In this document: positions 17,789 through 27,200 of the stretch, piece by piece | Layout of the letters: each line of letters starts with the position of its first letter | Numbering within the stretch: position 1 is the first letter of the stretch | NCBI GenBank assembly: GCA_041749475.1 | Contig: JBGTBD010000047.1 | Location: 1 to 44,364, forward strand | DNA length: 44,364 nt | Direction: 5' to 3' | Source: JBGTBD01 sp041749475 | GTDB taxonomy: Bacteria > Pseudomonadota > Alphaproteobacteria > Rickettsiales > UBA998 | The notes under the pieces: generated by a model | What the model was told of the DNA's origin: nothing | The model's input: the letters and a program-made list of their open reading frames with translations, nothing else | Database searches by the model: none | Program-made: the position numbers and the translations under genes

Positions 17789-19048
17789 TTAGAGCAACGG
17801 CTCGCGGTAGCGATCCTTGTAAAGGAAGAGGCAGACCATCGCGAGGACGCCGCCGATGGTGACGTAGAGCGCCAGGTACTGCAACGCGTCCGCCGGGAAG
17901 TGGTCGAAGAGATAGGTCGCGACGAGCGGGACTGTTCCTCCAAAGACGGCAGCGGAGAGGTTATAGGAAATGGCCATGCCCGTATTACGCACGCTGGTCG
18001 GGAAGATTTCCGCCAGCAGTGCGGGAACCGGGCCAAGATAGAGGCCGACGAGTACCGCGTAGAACATCTGTAACGGAATCGCCATCGCCAGATTATCGGG
18101 CGAGAAAGTGGAGAAGATCGGATACGTGGTCAACAGATAGACCGCGCCGATTGTCATCAGCACTTTCTTCCGTCCATACTTATCCGACAGGATGGCGGAT
18201 ATGGGGACGGCGGCGAACATCAAGAGCATTGCGATGGTGTTGTTCTGCAGCGCGTGCTCCATCGTCAGGCCCAAATGCACGGTATTGAGGGTGATGAAGT
18301 AGATACTGCAGAAATAGAACGGGATGGTTACCAGCAGGTAGATGCCGATGGCGAGCGTCACGTTCTTCATGTATTTGGTGAAGACCTCTTTCACGGGTTT
18401 GTCCGCCAGATGGCCCTCGGCTTTGGCCTTAGTGTAAAGCGGGCTTTCATGGCAGGAATTCCGGATATAGAGACCGACAATACCGATGAGCAGGCCGACT
18501 AGGAACGGCACGCGCCAGCCCCAGCTGCCGAAAACTTCCGGCGAAAGGAACGTGCTGAATGCATAGGCGACGAGCGATCCGGTAAGGAAGCCGAGCACCA
18601 ACGACACCATCGCCATCGACCCGACGAGACCACGGCGTTTGGTTTCCGCATGTTCGACCATGTAGACGATCGCGCCGCTGAACTCTCCACCGATGGACAC
18701 GCCCTGCACGAGGCGCAGCAGCATCAGGGTGATGGGGGCGAGGATGCCGATATGCTCATAGGTCGGCATCAAGCCAATGAGGCCGGTGGTGACGGCCATC
18801 ACCATAATAGAAAGAGACAGGGAGCGCTGACGCCCCAGCTTGTCGCCGATCCAGCCGAAGACGATACCGCCGAAGGGGCGTGCGAGGAAGCCGATGGCGA
18901 AGGAAGCGAACGTCCACATCATGGACTCGTTCACGTCGTCCGACGGGAAGAACATTTTCCCGATAAAGGATGCCATCTGGCCGTATAATGCGTACACATA
19001 CCATTCCAGACCGTTCCCGATCATTCCCGAAATGATGACTTTTTTCAT
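17789..19048 (-). CDS. MFS transporter, metabolite:H+ symporter (MHS) family
   Basis: A 419-residue 12-helix inner-membrane transporter. The N-terminus GNGLEWYVYALYGQM and the loop FGWIGDKLGRQRSLSLSI (MFS motif A) followed by RLVQGVSIGGEFSGA are characteristic of the ProP / alpha-ketoglutarate / citrate MHS subfamily. The second half repeats motif A (SDKYGRKKVLM). The substrate is probably an organic acid or compatible solute taken up with protons; it cannot be specified. It is transcribed leftward, with rimK next downstream. Confidence 0.93.
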   Translation of the reverse strand: MKKVIISGMIGNGLEWYVYALYGQMASFIGKMFFPSDDVNESMMWTFASFAIGFLARPFGGIVFGWIGDKLGRQRSLSLSIMVMAVTTGLIGLMPTYEHIGILAPITLMLLRLVQGVSIGGEFSGAIVYMVEHAETKRRGLVGSMAMVSLVLGFLTGSLVAYAFSTFLSPEVFGSWGWRVPFLVGLLIGIVGLYIRNSCHESPLYTKAKAEGHLADKPVKEVFTKYMKNVTLAIGIYLLVTIPFYFCSIYFITLNTVHLGLTMEHALQNNTIAMLLMFAAVPISAILSDKYGRKKVLMTIGAVYLLTTYPIFSTFSPDNLAMAIPLQMFYAVLVGLYLGPVPALLAEIFPTSVRNTGMAISYNLSAAVFGGTVPLVATYLFDHFPADALQYLALYVTIGGVLAMVCLFLYKDRYREPLL

Positions 19049-19204
19049 GACACAACCCCTGTTCTTTTTTGATGGTGTTTATGGAAGCCTAACACGGGTA
19101 ACAAGTTTCGTCCGAATTGCAATAAAAATCAGACGTCTATGCTGCGGTGCAACATAGGGTTAATTTTTTAACTATTTCGGATGGGCGTCATAACATCTTT
19201 TTTC

Positions 19205-19220
19205 TGGCATGGAATCTGCT
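19205..19220 (+). promoter_or_regulatory. Candidate sigma-54 (-24/-12) promoter of the RTX gene
   Basis: TGGCATGGAATCTGCT has GG and GC separated by exactly 10 bases and matches the consensus TGGCACG-N4-TTGCW at all but two fixed positions. A transcript would start near 19231, about 80 bases before the RTX start codon. No enhancer-binding site was identified. Confidence 0.35.
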
Positions 19221-19313
19221 ACAGTTGCGCACATCCATAGGGAACGCGTACGGCCTCCGGTTGGAGCCTGAAAAAACGAAGATTCCCGATCATCCGAAAT
19301 GTATGAGGAGTGT

Positions 19314-21551
19314 ATGACCAGCTATAACCTTTCCGCCATCGTAGGCACCACCGTAACCTTCAACGCCGCGAATGATGTATTGACCATCTCTGGAGATCCG
19401 ACGGCCTATGCCTATGCCAATAACAGCACTGGCGGGTTGGTCATCACTAATAGCGCGGGCGTCAGCACGGTGCTGGCAGGGTTCACGTTGGCCAATATCA
19501 CGACCTCCAACTTCCTTTTCTCCGGGTCACAAGGCAAATTCTTCTCCGGCGATAATACGACCGGGACAACGGATGATGCGCTGGCGCAGATTGCCACCGG
19601 GCCGCTTGACCGCGTCAATGCGAACACCACCGACCGGGACGCCAATAATGTCATCTATGGGCTCGGCGAAGGCGACACCATCAAGATCGGCAGCGGCAAC
19701 AACATCATCTATGGGGGGGCGGCGGCAGCGGATACGGCGGACGGTTCGGACACCATCACCATCGACGGTACGGGAACGACCAGCGGTAACAACCTGATTT
19801 ATGCCAATGCGGGGAATGACACTGTCCTATTCACCGACCCCATCGGCACGGGCAAGGCCACGACCATTTACGGCGGCAACGGTAACGACGACGTGGACGC
19901 GGGCGCGGGAGCGGGAACCCTTATCTATTATGGGGGAGACGGCAACGATACGCTCAATGCCTCCACCTTCACCGGCAACGTCACCGTCTATGGCGGCACG
20001 GGACAAGTCGATACGCTGGACGATGACGATCTCTTCATCACCGGGCTCGGCAACACCATCGTCTTCGCCACCGCAGGTAACGACGTCGTCCAGATCAATG
20101 ATTTCACTGCCACCTTCGGACAGACCGTGTATGGCGGGTTGGGGAACGATTCCTTCTTCCACGATGCGGACGGCACGGGGGCGACGGGGTCGCTGCTGGT
20201 GTTCGGTCAGGCGGGGACGGATTCGTTCGACATGACGGGGCATTTCGGCAATGCGACCATCGTCGGCGGCAGTGCGGGTGTGGATACGGCAGACGGCGCG
20301 GACAACTTCCTGTTCGGTACGGCCAATGCAGGCGCGCATATGGTGTTCTATGGCAATGCGGGGAACGATACCTTCACCTCCACGGCAGCACTGGCCGCAG
20401 GCGAGACCGTTACCATCTATGGCGGGTTGGGGACGGATGTCATCGCCATCAGCGGTGACCGCAGCGCGACCAGCAACATCACCCTCTTCGGTAATGAAGG
20501 GAATGACTCCATCACCGTCAACAATACCGGATTGACCGGGGTCGCGCCGGTGACGTTCGGGGTGTTCGAAGCTACCGATAAACTCACCGCGACGCTTTCG
20601 GGCGGGGCGGCGACGGACCTGGTCGTCACCGGGCTCGGCTCGTCCGTCACCATTACCAACGCAGCGGGCAACGATACGTTCGTCTTCACCAATTATACGG
20701 GTAACTTCACTTCGGCCAATCTGGTGCTGAGCGACGGGTCGTTGCTGCTGACCAATATCAACGGCGCGAAAGCATCGCTGACGGGAACGGCGAATAACGA
20801 CCAGATCATCGCAGGCGGATTAGGCGATACGCTCTCCGGCGGTGCGGGCAATGATGAAATCACCGGGGGCGACGGGGCAGACAGCATCACCGGCGGCGAC
20901 GGGGCGGACAGCATCAATGCCGATGAAGGCAACGACACCATCGACGGCGGACTGGGACTCAACACCATCGACGGCGGTACGGGAAGCGACCTCATCACCG
21001 GAGGGGCGGATAATGACAGCATCGTCGGCAGTAACGGGAATGACACGCTCATCGGCGGGCTGGGCATTGATACCATCACCGGGGGGAATGAAAACGACAC
21101 GTTCCGCTATGCCATCGTGCAGACGGACGCGGTGGATACCAACGTTGACCTTATCACGGATGCGTTCGTAGGCGTGGATGCGTTCGACTTCAGCGATTTG
21201 ACGGTCGCCAATCTGCGCGGTACAGGGGTCGATTTCACCAATGGCAATGCAGGCGCGGCGCAGGTGATGGGAGCGAACGTGGGGATGTATGTCGCCACTA
21301 ACGCGGCAGCCGATTTCACCGAGGCCAACGTATATACCGCGCTGGCGGGGATCGCCGACGACCTTGCGGTGGGGGATAGTTTCTACCTGATGATCAGCAA
21401 CGGTACGGATGCACGGCTGGTACTCATCACCAATACAGCCAATGCCGGATTGCTGGCGGCGGACGATACGATGGTGTTTGTGGCACGTCTTGCGGGAGTG
21501 GATACGGCGGATCTCGCCGGATTATCAGCGGGAAATTTCGACGATTTCTAG
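19314..21551 (+). CDS. Large RTX calcium-binding repeat protein, probable type I secreted
   Basis: About 745 residues with no signal peptide and no enzymatic domain that I recognise. ATG 19314 is preferred over 19299 because GAGG lies 5 bases upstream. The N-terminal 100 residues are beta-rich and non-repetitive (TVTFNAANDVLTISGD). A long middle part has irregular repeats of the form (V/I)YGGxGNDxF. From about residue 490 there are canonical nonapeptides (LSGGAGNDEITGGDGADSIT...). The last 130 residues form a non-repeat domain ending LAGLSAGNFDDF, consistent with a C-terminal type I export signal. Low Lys/Arg and abundant Asp/Gly/Thr suggest an acidic extracellular or S-layer-like protein (inference). 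No ABC exporter is nearby. Confidence 0.9.
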   Translation: MTSYNLSAIVGTTVTFNAANDVLTISGDPTAYAYANNSTGGLVITNSAGVSTVLAGFTLANITTSNFLFSGSQGKFFSGDNTTGTTDDALAQIATGPLDRVNANTTDRDANNVIYGLGEGDTIKIGSGNNIIYGGAAAADTADGSDTITIDGTGTTSGNNLIYANAGNDTVLFTDPIGTGKATTIYGGNGNDDVDAGAGAGTLIYYGGDGNDTLNASTFTGNVTVYGGTGQVDTLDDDDLFITGLGNTIVFATAGNDVVQINDFTATFGQTVYGGLGNDSFFHDADGTGATGSLLVFGQAGTDSFDMTGHFGNATIVGGSAGVDTADGADNFLFGTANAGAHMVFYGNAGNDTFTSTAALAAGETVTIYGGLGTDVIAISGDRSATSNITLFGNEGNDSITVNNTGLTGVAPVTFGVFEATDKLTATLSGGAATDLVVTGLGSSVTITNAAGNDTFVFTNYTGNFTSANLVLSDGSLLLTNINGAKASLTGTANNDQIIAGGLGDTLSGGAGNDEITGGDGADSITGGDGADSINADEGNDTIDGGLGLNTIDGGTGSDLITGGADNDSIVGSNGNDTLIGGLGIDTITGGNENDTFRYAIVQTDAVDTNVDLITDAFVGVDAFDFSDLTVANLRGTGVDFTNGNAGAAQVMGANVGMYVATNAAADFTEANVYTALAGIADDLAVGDSFYLMISNGTDARLVLITNTANAGLLAADDTMVFVARLAGVDTADLAGLSAGNFDDF

Positions 21552-21556
21552 CCTTA

Positions 21557-21618
21557 TCCGGAAGGAAAGGACACCCCCCCACCACGCCGCCTGATGCGGT
21601 GAGGGGATGCAGTCCGGA
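21557..21618. terminator. Imperfect hairpin between convergent RTX and CBS genes
   Basis: TCCGGA at both ends (21557-21562 and 21613-21618) encloses a stem around CCGC-CTGAT-GCGG (21587-21599) with flanking C-run/G-run pairs and mismatches. It lacks a T-run, so its action as a terminator is uncertain. Confidence 0.3.
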
Positions 21619-21629
21619 CGCGTATTCCT

Positions 21630-22112
21630 CTAGACGGGGAATACCGCGAATCTCTGGGTGGACGTGGTGCTGATATGGCGCGGTTGAAGCAGCTCATGAT
21701 CGGCATGTTTATAATATTGTTCACGCCCTCCCGCCAGATCAGAAACTGACATGATGGCGAGGATGCGATTATCTTCGATGACGGGGAAATAGCGCACACC
21801 ATTTAGATGGCAGGTCTCCTGCGCGTCGATGACGGCGTCATCAGGATCAAGCATCAGAGGCTCTAAGGCCATGACGTCTTCCAGGAGAGTCGTCCCAGGA
21901 TGGCGCATTTTTAGAAGTACTTCGGAGAGGTAATCATTATAGGAAAATAGTCCGGCGAATTGGCCGTTGCTTTCCACGCCTACAGCATAGCGATTGTAAT
22001 GATCCATCATTTCCACTGCCTGAAGGACTGTGTGGGATGGGTTCAGCACCATGCGCGGCAAGCCGCGACAGAGTTCACCCACTGTTAAACATTCGCTACG
22101 CATATGAACCAT
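21630..22112 (-). CDS. Two-CBS-domain protein of unknown role
   Basis: A 160-residue soluble protein consisting of a pair of CBS motifs, VLQAVEMMDHYNRYAVGV...GLFSYNDYL and DAQETCHLNGVRYFPVI...ILAIMSVSDL. Such Bateman modules bind adenosyl nucleotides and sense energy state; no attached effector domain is present. ATG 22112 has AGGAGG 5 bases upstream. The second half begins with HPGTTLLEDVMALEPLMLDP, the usual linker into the second CBS. It is divergent from the two-partner secretion transporter gene across 285 bp and could be a regulator of neighbours, but nothing in the sequence proves this. Confidence 0.9.
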   Translation of the reverse strand: MVHMRSECLTVGELCRGLPRMVLNPSHTVLQAVEMMDHYNRYAVGVESNGQFAGLFSYNDYLSEVLLKMRHPGTTLLEDVMALEPLMLDPDDAVIDAQETCHLNGVRYFPVIEDNRILAIMSVSDLAGGREQYYKHADHELLQPRHISTTSTQRFAVFPV

Positions 22113-22397
22113 AAAAGCCTCCTGCTTCGGTATCCGTTACAAGATGTAGTATGCGGATAAGTCGTGTCAGTAGTCCGTAGCGCGATGCGACTTACATTAT
22201 ATAAAATCTATAAAGATGGTGATGAATGAACCACTTGCATGAGACACAATAACGCAGCTGCATAGCGGAACACTATCCATGACATTCCACGGGGGCATTA
22301 GGGGCTTTTTGTCACAGGCGAAGGAATCACTATAAAAAATGGAACAGCTTACGGATATTTTGGCTGCATTGGTCTGTTTTCTATGTAGTATTTTGCC

Positions 22398-24092
22398 ATG
22401 TTAACACACCGAACGGGTTTGTGGTGGGGTGTCGCGTTCGCATGCGTGGGGGCGTTGGTTCACAGCGCGCACGCACAGGTCCCGCTAAGCAGCATCGAGC
22501 CGGGGCAGATAGAACAGCAATTGAAACGCTCTCCCCTGCCCGTGCCCGACGCGGAGTATACGCTGCCCGCCGCGCCGGAAAAGATACCAGACATACAAGA
22601 GGGCGGACCGGAATTCGTCTTGAATGAAGTGCGTGTTGAGGGCGCAACCGCATTCTCCACTGATTCACTCGCCGCTTTTTACCGCGACCAGATCGGCAAG
22701 ACCATAAGATTTGGCGATGTACAACGCATTGCCGCGCAGATCACTGAACATTACCGCCGCGAAGGATATTTGCTTTCCTACGCCATCATACCCCCTCAGC
22801 GCGTCTCAGGCGGCAGCGTTACCATCCGCGTGATTGAGGGGTATCTGGACTCTGTACAGTTCAAGGGCGTTGAGAGCGCAGGGCTATTAGACCAGTTAAA
22901 AGCATATGGTGCGCACGTTACAAGCGAAAGACCCCTCAAAGCCGCGACGCTTGAGCGCTACCTCCTGCTGATGGACGATATCGCCGGAGCCAAGGTCAGT
23001 GGACTGCTATCCCCCTCACCGGATACGCTGGAAGCGGCGATGCTGATGGTCGATGTATCACAGGATCCGTGGGAAGGGGAAGCGACGGCCAATAACCGCG
23101 GAAGTCGCTATCTCGGCCCACTGCAGATCGGCGCACGCATCGCTGCCAACGGGCAATTGCTGGGGGCGGAGCAGGTACAATTCCGTAGCGTCGTGTCGGG
23201 CAATCTCGATGAGCTGCGTTATTATGAAGGAAGCTATCAACAGCCTATCGGTGGGGACGGGCTGGTTGGGCGCGTCACCCTCACCCGTACCGAAACAGCG
23301 CCGGGCAATGCGCTCGAGATTCTCGACATCGAAGGCAAGAGCCATTCGCTCAGCGCCGGCGTGAACTATCCGTTCCTGCGTACACGCCGCGAGAACTGGT
23401 ACGGGCTGGCGGGCTTTGACATTCGCAATACGCGCTCTAAGATACTGGATACGGAAATTTACGAAGACCATATCCGCACCCTGAACGTCGGCACATCCTA
23501 TTCCAGCTATGACGCACTGGGCGGGGTGCATTCGCTTAACGGAAATCTGGTGCAGGGCATTGGCATTCTCGATGCCAGCCATACGGGAGATGCGCTCTCC
23601 CGCGCCAATGCACATCCGAATGCGACACGAATGGAAGCCGGATATAGTTACCAATATCCTCTGCCGCACAGCTTCTCGCTTTCCTTCAACGCATCCGGGC
23701 AATATGCGCTCGACCCGCTTGTGGCATCGGAGGAATTCAGTCTGGGTGGAGAATTAATCGGTAGCGCTTATGATCCCGCAGAAATAGCAGGCGATTCGGG
23801 TATCGGCGCGCGACTGGAATTGCGTTATCAGGACATACTGACCAGTGACTTCCTTCCCTTCTACCAGATTTATGCGTTCTATGACGGGGGTAAAGTGTGG
23901 AACCGGGGGGCCCTTCCTTCCGAGAATGCCCATGAATCGTTGACTTCGGCTGGTATCGGGTCGCGTATGGCATTGCCGTATGGATTATCCGGTAATCTTG
24001 AGATCGCCAAGCCCTTAACACACCGGGTAGCTGCCGAAGGGTCGGACGGGAAGGCAACCCGATTCTTCTTTGGGCTCATCGCTCCTTTCTAA
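22398..24092 (+). CDS. TpsB outer-membrane transporter (ShlB/FhaC/HecB family)
   Basis: A 564-residue two-partner secretion pore, expected to recognise the TpsA N-terminus in the periplasm and export it. Signal peptide (LWWGVAFACVGALVHSAHA), an N-terminal plug region, then two POTRA domains (about 72-150 with FVLNEVRVEGATAFSTDSL and GYLLSYAIIPPQ, and about 150-225), followed by a 16-strand barrel ending in aromatic F (GLIAPF). In the conserved L6 loop, where relatives have VRGY or GRAY, this protein reads LIGSAYDPAEIAGD, so the usual arginine is Ser456. The TpsA gene starts 140 bp downstream. No clear ribosome site is seen at ATG 22398. Confidence 0.92.
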   Translation: MLTHRTGLWWGVAFACVGALVHSAHAQVPLSSIEPGQIEQQLKRSPLPVPDAEYTLPAAPEKIPDIQEGGPEFVLNEVRVEGATAFSTDSLAAFYRDQIGKTIRFGDVQRIAAQITEHYRREGYLLSYAIIPPQRVSGGSVTIRVIEGYLDSVQFKGVESAGLLDQLKAYGAHVTSERPLKAATLERYLLLMDDIAGAKVSGLLSPSPDTLEAAMLMVDVSQDPWEGEATANNRGSRYLGPLQIGARIAANGQLLGAEQVQFRSVVSGNLDELRYYEGSYQQPIGGDGLVGRVTLTRTETAPGNALEILDIEGKSHSLSAGVNYPFLRTRRENWYGLAGFDIRNTRSKILDTEIYEDHIRTLNVGTSYSSYDALGGVHSLNGNLVQGIGILDASHTGDALSRANAHPNATRMEAGYSYQYPLPHSFSLSFNASGQYALDPLVASEEFSLGGELIGSAYDPAEIAGDSGIGARLELRYQDILTSDFLPFYQIYAFYDGGKVWNRGALPSENAHESLTSAGIGSRMALPYGLSGNLEIAKPLTHRVAAEGSDGKATRFFFGLIAPF

Positions 24093-24125
24093 TACATTGT
24101 AATTTATTGTTTATATTTTACTCAT

Positions 24126-24150
24126 CGAATGTACGTCCATGCGACATTCG
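24126..24150 (+). repeat. Hairpin between tpsB and tpsA
   Basis: CGAATGT (24126-24132) pairs with ACATTCG (24144-24150), possibly extended by CATC/GATG across a bulge. It may tune relative expression of transporter and exoprotein or stabilise the mRNA end. No T-run follows directly. Confidence 0.35.
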
Positions 24151-24232
24151 GATGGGCTTGGTTAACTATATATTACTTTGGCCCACCGCCATTTAAGGTA
24201 AATATTAATCTTTGATATGTATTATTATATTT

Positions 24233-27200
24233 ATGAAACATCGGGATCTACGCGGGATGTTCCGCTGGAGTACGGCTTTATGCATCGTACCCGGCGTGGT
24301 TTTCGCTGCGCCTACGGGTGGGGTCGTCAGCGCGGGTGACGCTGCGATTGCCCAGACAGGTCCCTACACCATCGTCAACCAAAACACCGACCGGGCCATC
24401 ATCGAATGGCAGGGGTTCGATGTCGGCAAGACGGAAGCGGTCACCTTCCACCAGCCTTCCGCCGGGGCCGTTATCCTCAATCGTATCCATGATCAGAAAC
24501 CCTCCGACATCCAAGGCTCCATCACCGCCAACGGGCATGTGATGCTGATGAACCCCAACGGGGTAGTGTTCGGTAAGGACAGCAAAGTCGATGTCTCTGG
24601 ACTGGTGGCCACTTCCACCGATACCACGACATCGGATTTCATGGGCGGCGGTGCGTTGAAACTGACCCGGCCCGGGAATGCGGGCGCGGCTATCGTCAAT
24701 GAAGGCTCTATCACCGCGAAGGAGAGTGGTATCGTCGCCCTCGTCGCGCCACATGTGGTCAATAACGGCATCATCACCGCGACGATGGGCAAAGCCCAAC
24801 TCGCCGGGGCGGATACGGCGACGGTCGACCTGTATGGGGATGGGCTACTGAACATCGCGGTCACCGACAAAACGACTGCGACCTCCGTTACGCATAACGG
24901 AGTCATCACTGCGGGACAGGTTGCGCTGACGGCAGCGCAGGCGAGCCATATTGTCTCCAGTACAGTAAATACACAAGGTATCATCCAAGCGAGCCATGCA
25001 CGACGCGATGCAAGCGGCCAGATTGTCTTCGGCGGCGATGTCGATATCAGTGGGCGTGACATCACGCTCGGCACGGGGACAAACATCCACGCGAACGGTA
25101 TCCACGGCGGCGGCAATATCCGCGTCGGCGGCGATTATCAGGGTAAGCAAATCGCACTCGGCAGAGAGAACCATACCAATCTGGCGAATGCGCAGCATGT
25201 CACCATCGCGAAGCAGACGCATATCTCCGCCTCCGCAACCCATTCGGGCGACGGCGGAAAGGTCATCGTCTGGGCGGACGATACGACGCAGTTCGGTGGG
25301 AAGATCGACGCGAAAGCGGGTACGTGGTGGGGTAACGGCGGGCTGGTTGAGACCTCGGGCAAGAATATGCTCGGCGTCACTGGCATCGCCGATGCATCGT
25401 CGCTCAACGGACGGGCCGGGACATGGCTCCTCGACCCTCGTGACGTGACCATTTCCGGTGCGGGAGCTTATTCGGTAAACTCCAGTGGTGAAACTGTCGA
25501 TCCTGGATCTGATAGCTTTACAATCCTCGATTCCTCCATTTCTACAGCCCTTACAAACGGTAATAACGTAACGATTACTACAGGCACCACCGGGGGACAA
25601 ACAGGGAATATCACGCTAGACAACGCGAACATTACTAAAACCGGCGGGGCAAATGCTACCCTTACCCTGAAAGCCGATGACTCTATCCTAACCAACGGCA
25701 CGAACTCAATCAGTAGCAGTATGGGAGCGCTAAACGTCATTTTGTGGGCAGATGCAGAAGCGGTGCCAAATAATAGCGGCTCTATCAGCCTTACGAATAC
25801 CGCAATCACGACAAATGGCGGGGATGTTGTTTTAGGAGGAGGGCTGGATAACGGTGCGAATGGCGGCATCGCTGCAGACGGAAGGCCTGACAATTATGCC
25901 TGGGGGAATGCAGCGAATGATGACGGAATATCGCTTAATAATGGCGACATTACTGCAGGGGCAGGTTCCATCACATTGCTGGGTCACGGACATAATAATG
26001 CAGCTAACGATCAGCAATATGGTGTCAACCTGACCAACGGCTCATTCCTCTCCACTGCAAGCGAAGGTAATATTACTTTCCTCGGCGTCGGAGGTAGCGG
26101 AACAAATGATAATCTAGGGGTCAATATCGCCGATAATGGAACTGTCTTGGAGGTTGTGGATGGTAATATTACCCTAACGGGGCAGGGAAGCGGAACGGGA
26201 GATGATGCTTCTGGGATAGGTATGAGCACCAGCAGTATTGTTCGCTCCACAGGAGTAGGTGCCGCTGCCGGTAATATTACCATGCTGGGTACTGGTGGCG
26301 CGAACTCCGACTGGAGTTCGGGCGGCATTGGAATAAACGGTGCCACCGTGACGACAATCGATGGCGATATTTCGTTACAAGGCACTGGTGGCGCCAATAT
26401 GACCGGATGGAATGGGATAGGTGTTTATCTCGCCAGTGGAACAATATCTTCCACGGGTACCGGAAATGATGCGGGTAATATAACATTGAATGGCATTGGC
26501 GGTCCTAATGGTGTGCTTGGAAGCGAAGGGGTTAGGATCAGCTGGGGTGGACAGATTACAACCGTCGATGGAGATATATCCATAACGGGAGTGGGCCAGG
26601 CAGTTCAGGAATCGCATGGCTTCTGGATGAGCTGGGGTGGAAAAATTATTTCTACGGGAACAGGCGCAGGCGCTGGTAATATCTCTATTACAGGCACAAC
26701 CGGAAACAGTTATGGTGGATTTGGTATATTGCTGGGCAACGATGGAAATGGTACATACATTTCCTCCGTCGATGGTGATGTCTCGCTTAGTGGCACGACA
26801 GCAGGCTGGACTGGTGCTCCTTTCACTCTAGGGGGTATACGTCTGAGTGATGAGGCGGATATCCTAACCACAGGTGATGCCAACATTACTTTAACAGGTA
26901 ATGGTGGTGCATCGGCAAATGATCTTGAATTCATTACAGCGGGGTCTTTTTCTAGTGGCACAGCCAGCTTAGGCGGTGCTTCTGCGACAGGTTTGATTAC
27001 GCTGATTGGTAATACGTTGAATGCCGAGAATCTGGATGCCAAAACGCAGGGAAATATAATAGTTAAAGCCCGTACTGAACCGACTACGGTGGGAGTAAGC
27101 GGGGGTGTTGGCACCTTGCAAATCACCGATGCCGTAATTGGTATGCTACATGCGGATGTGGATACCAATGGCACAGGAAGCCTGATTATCGGCGATAGCA

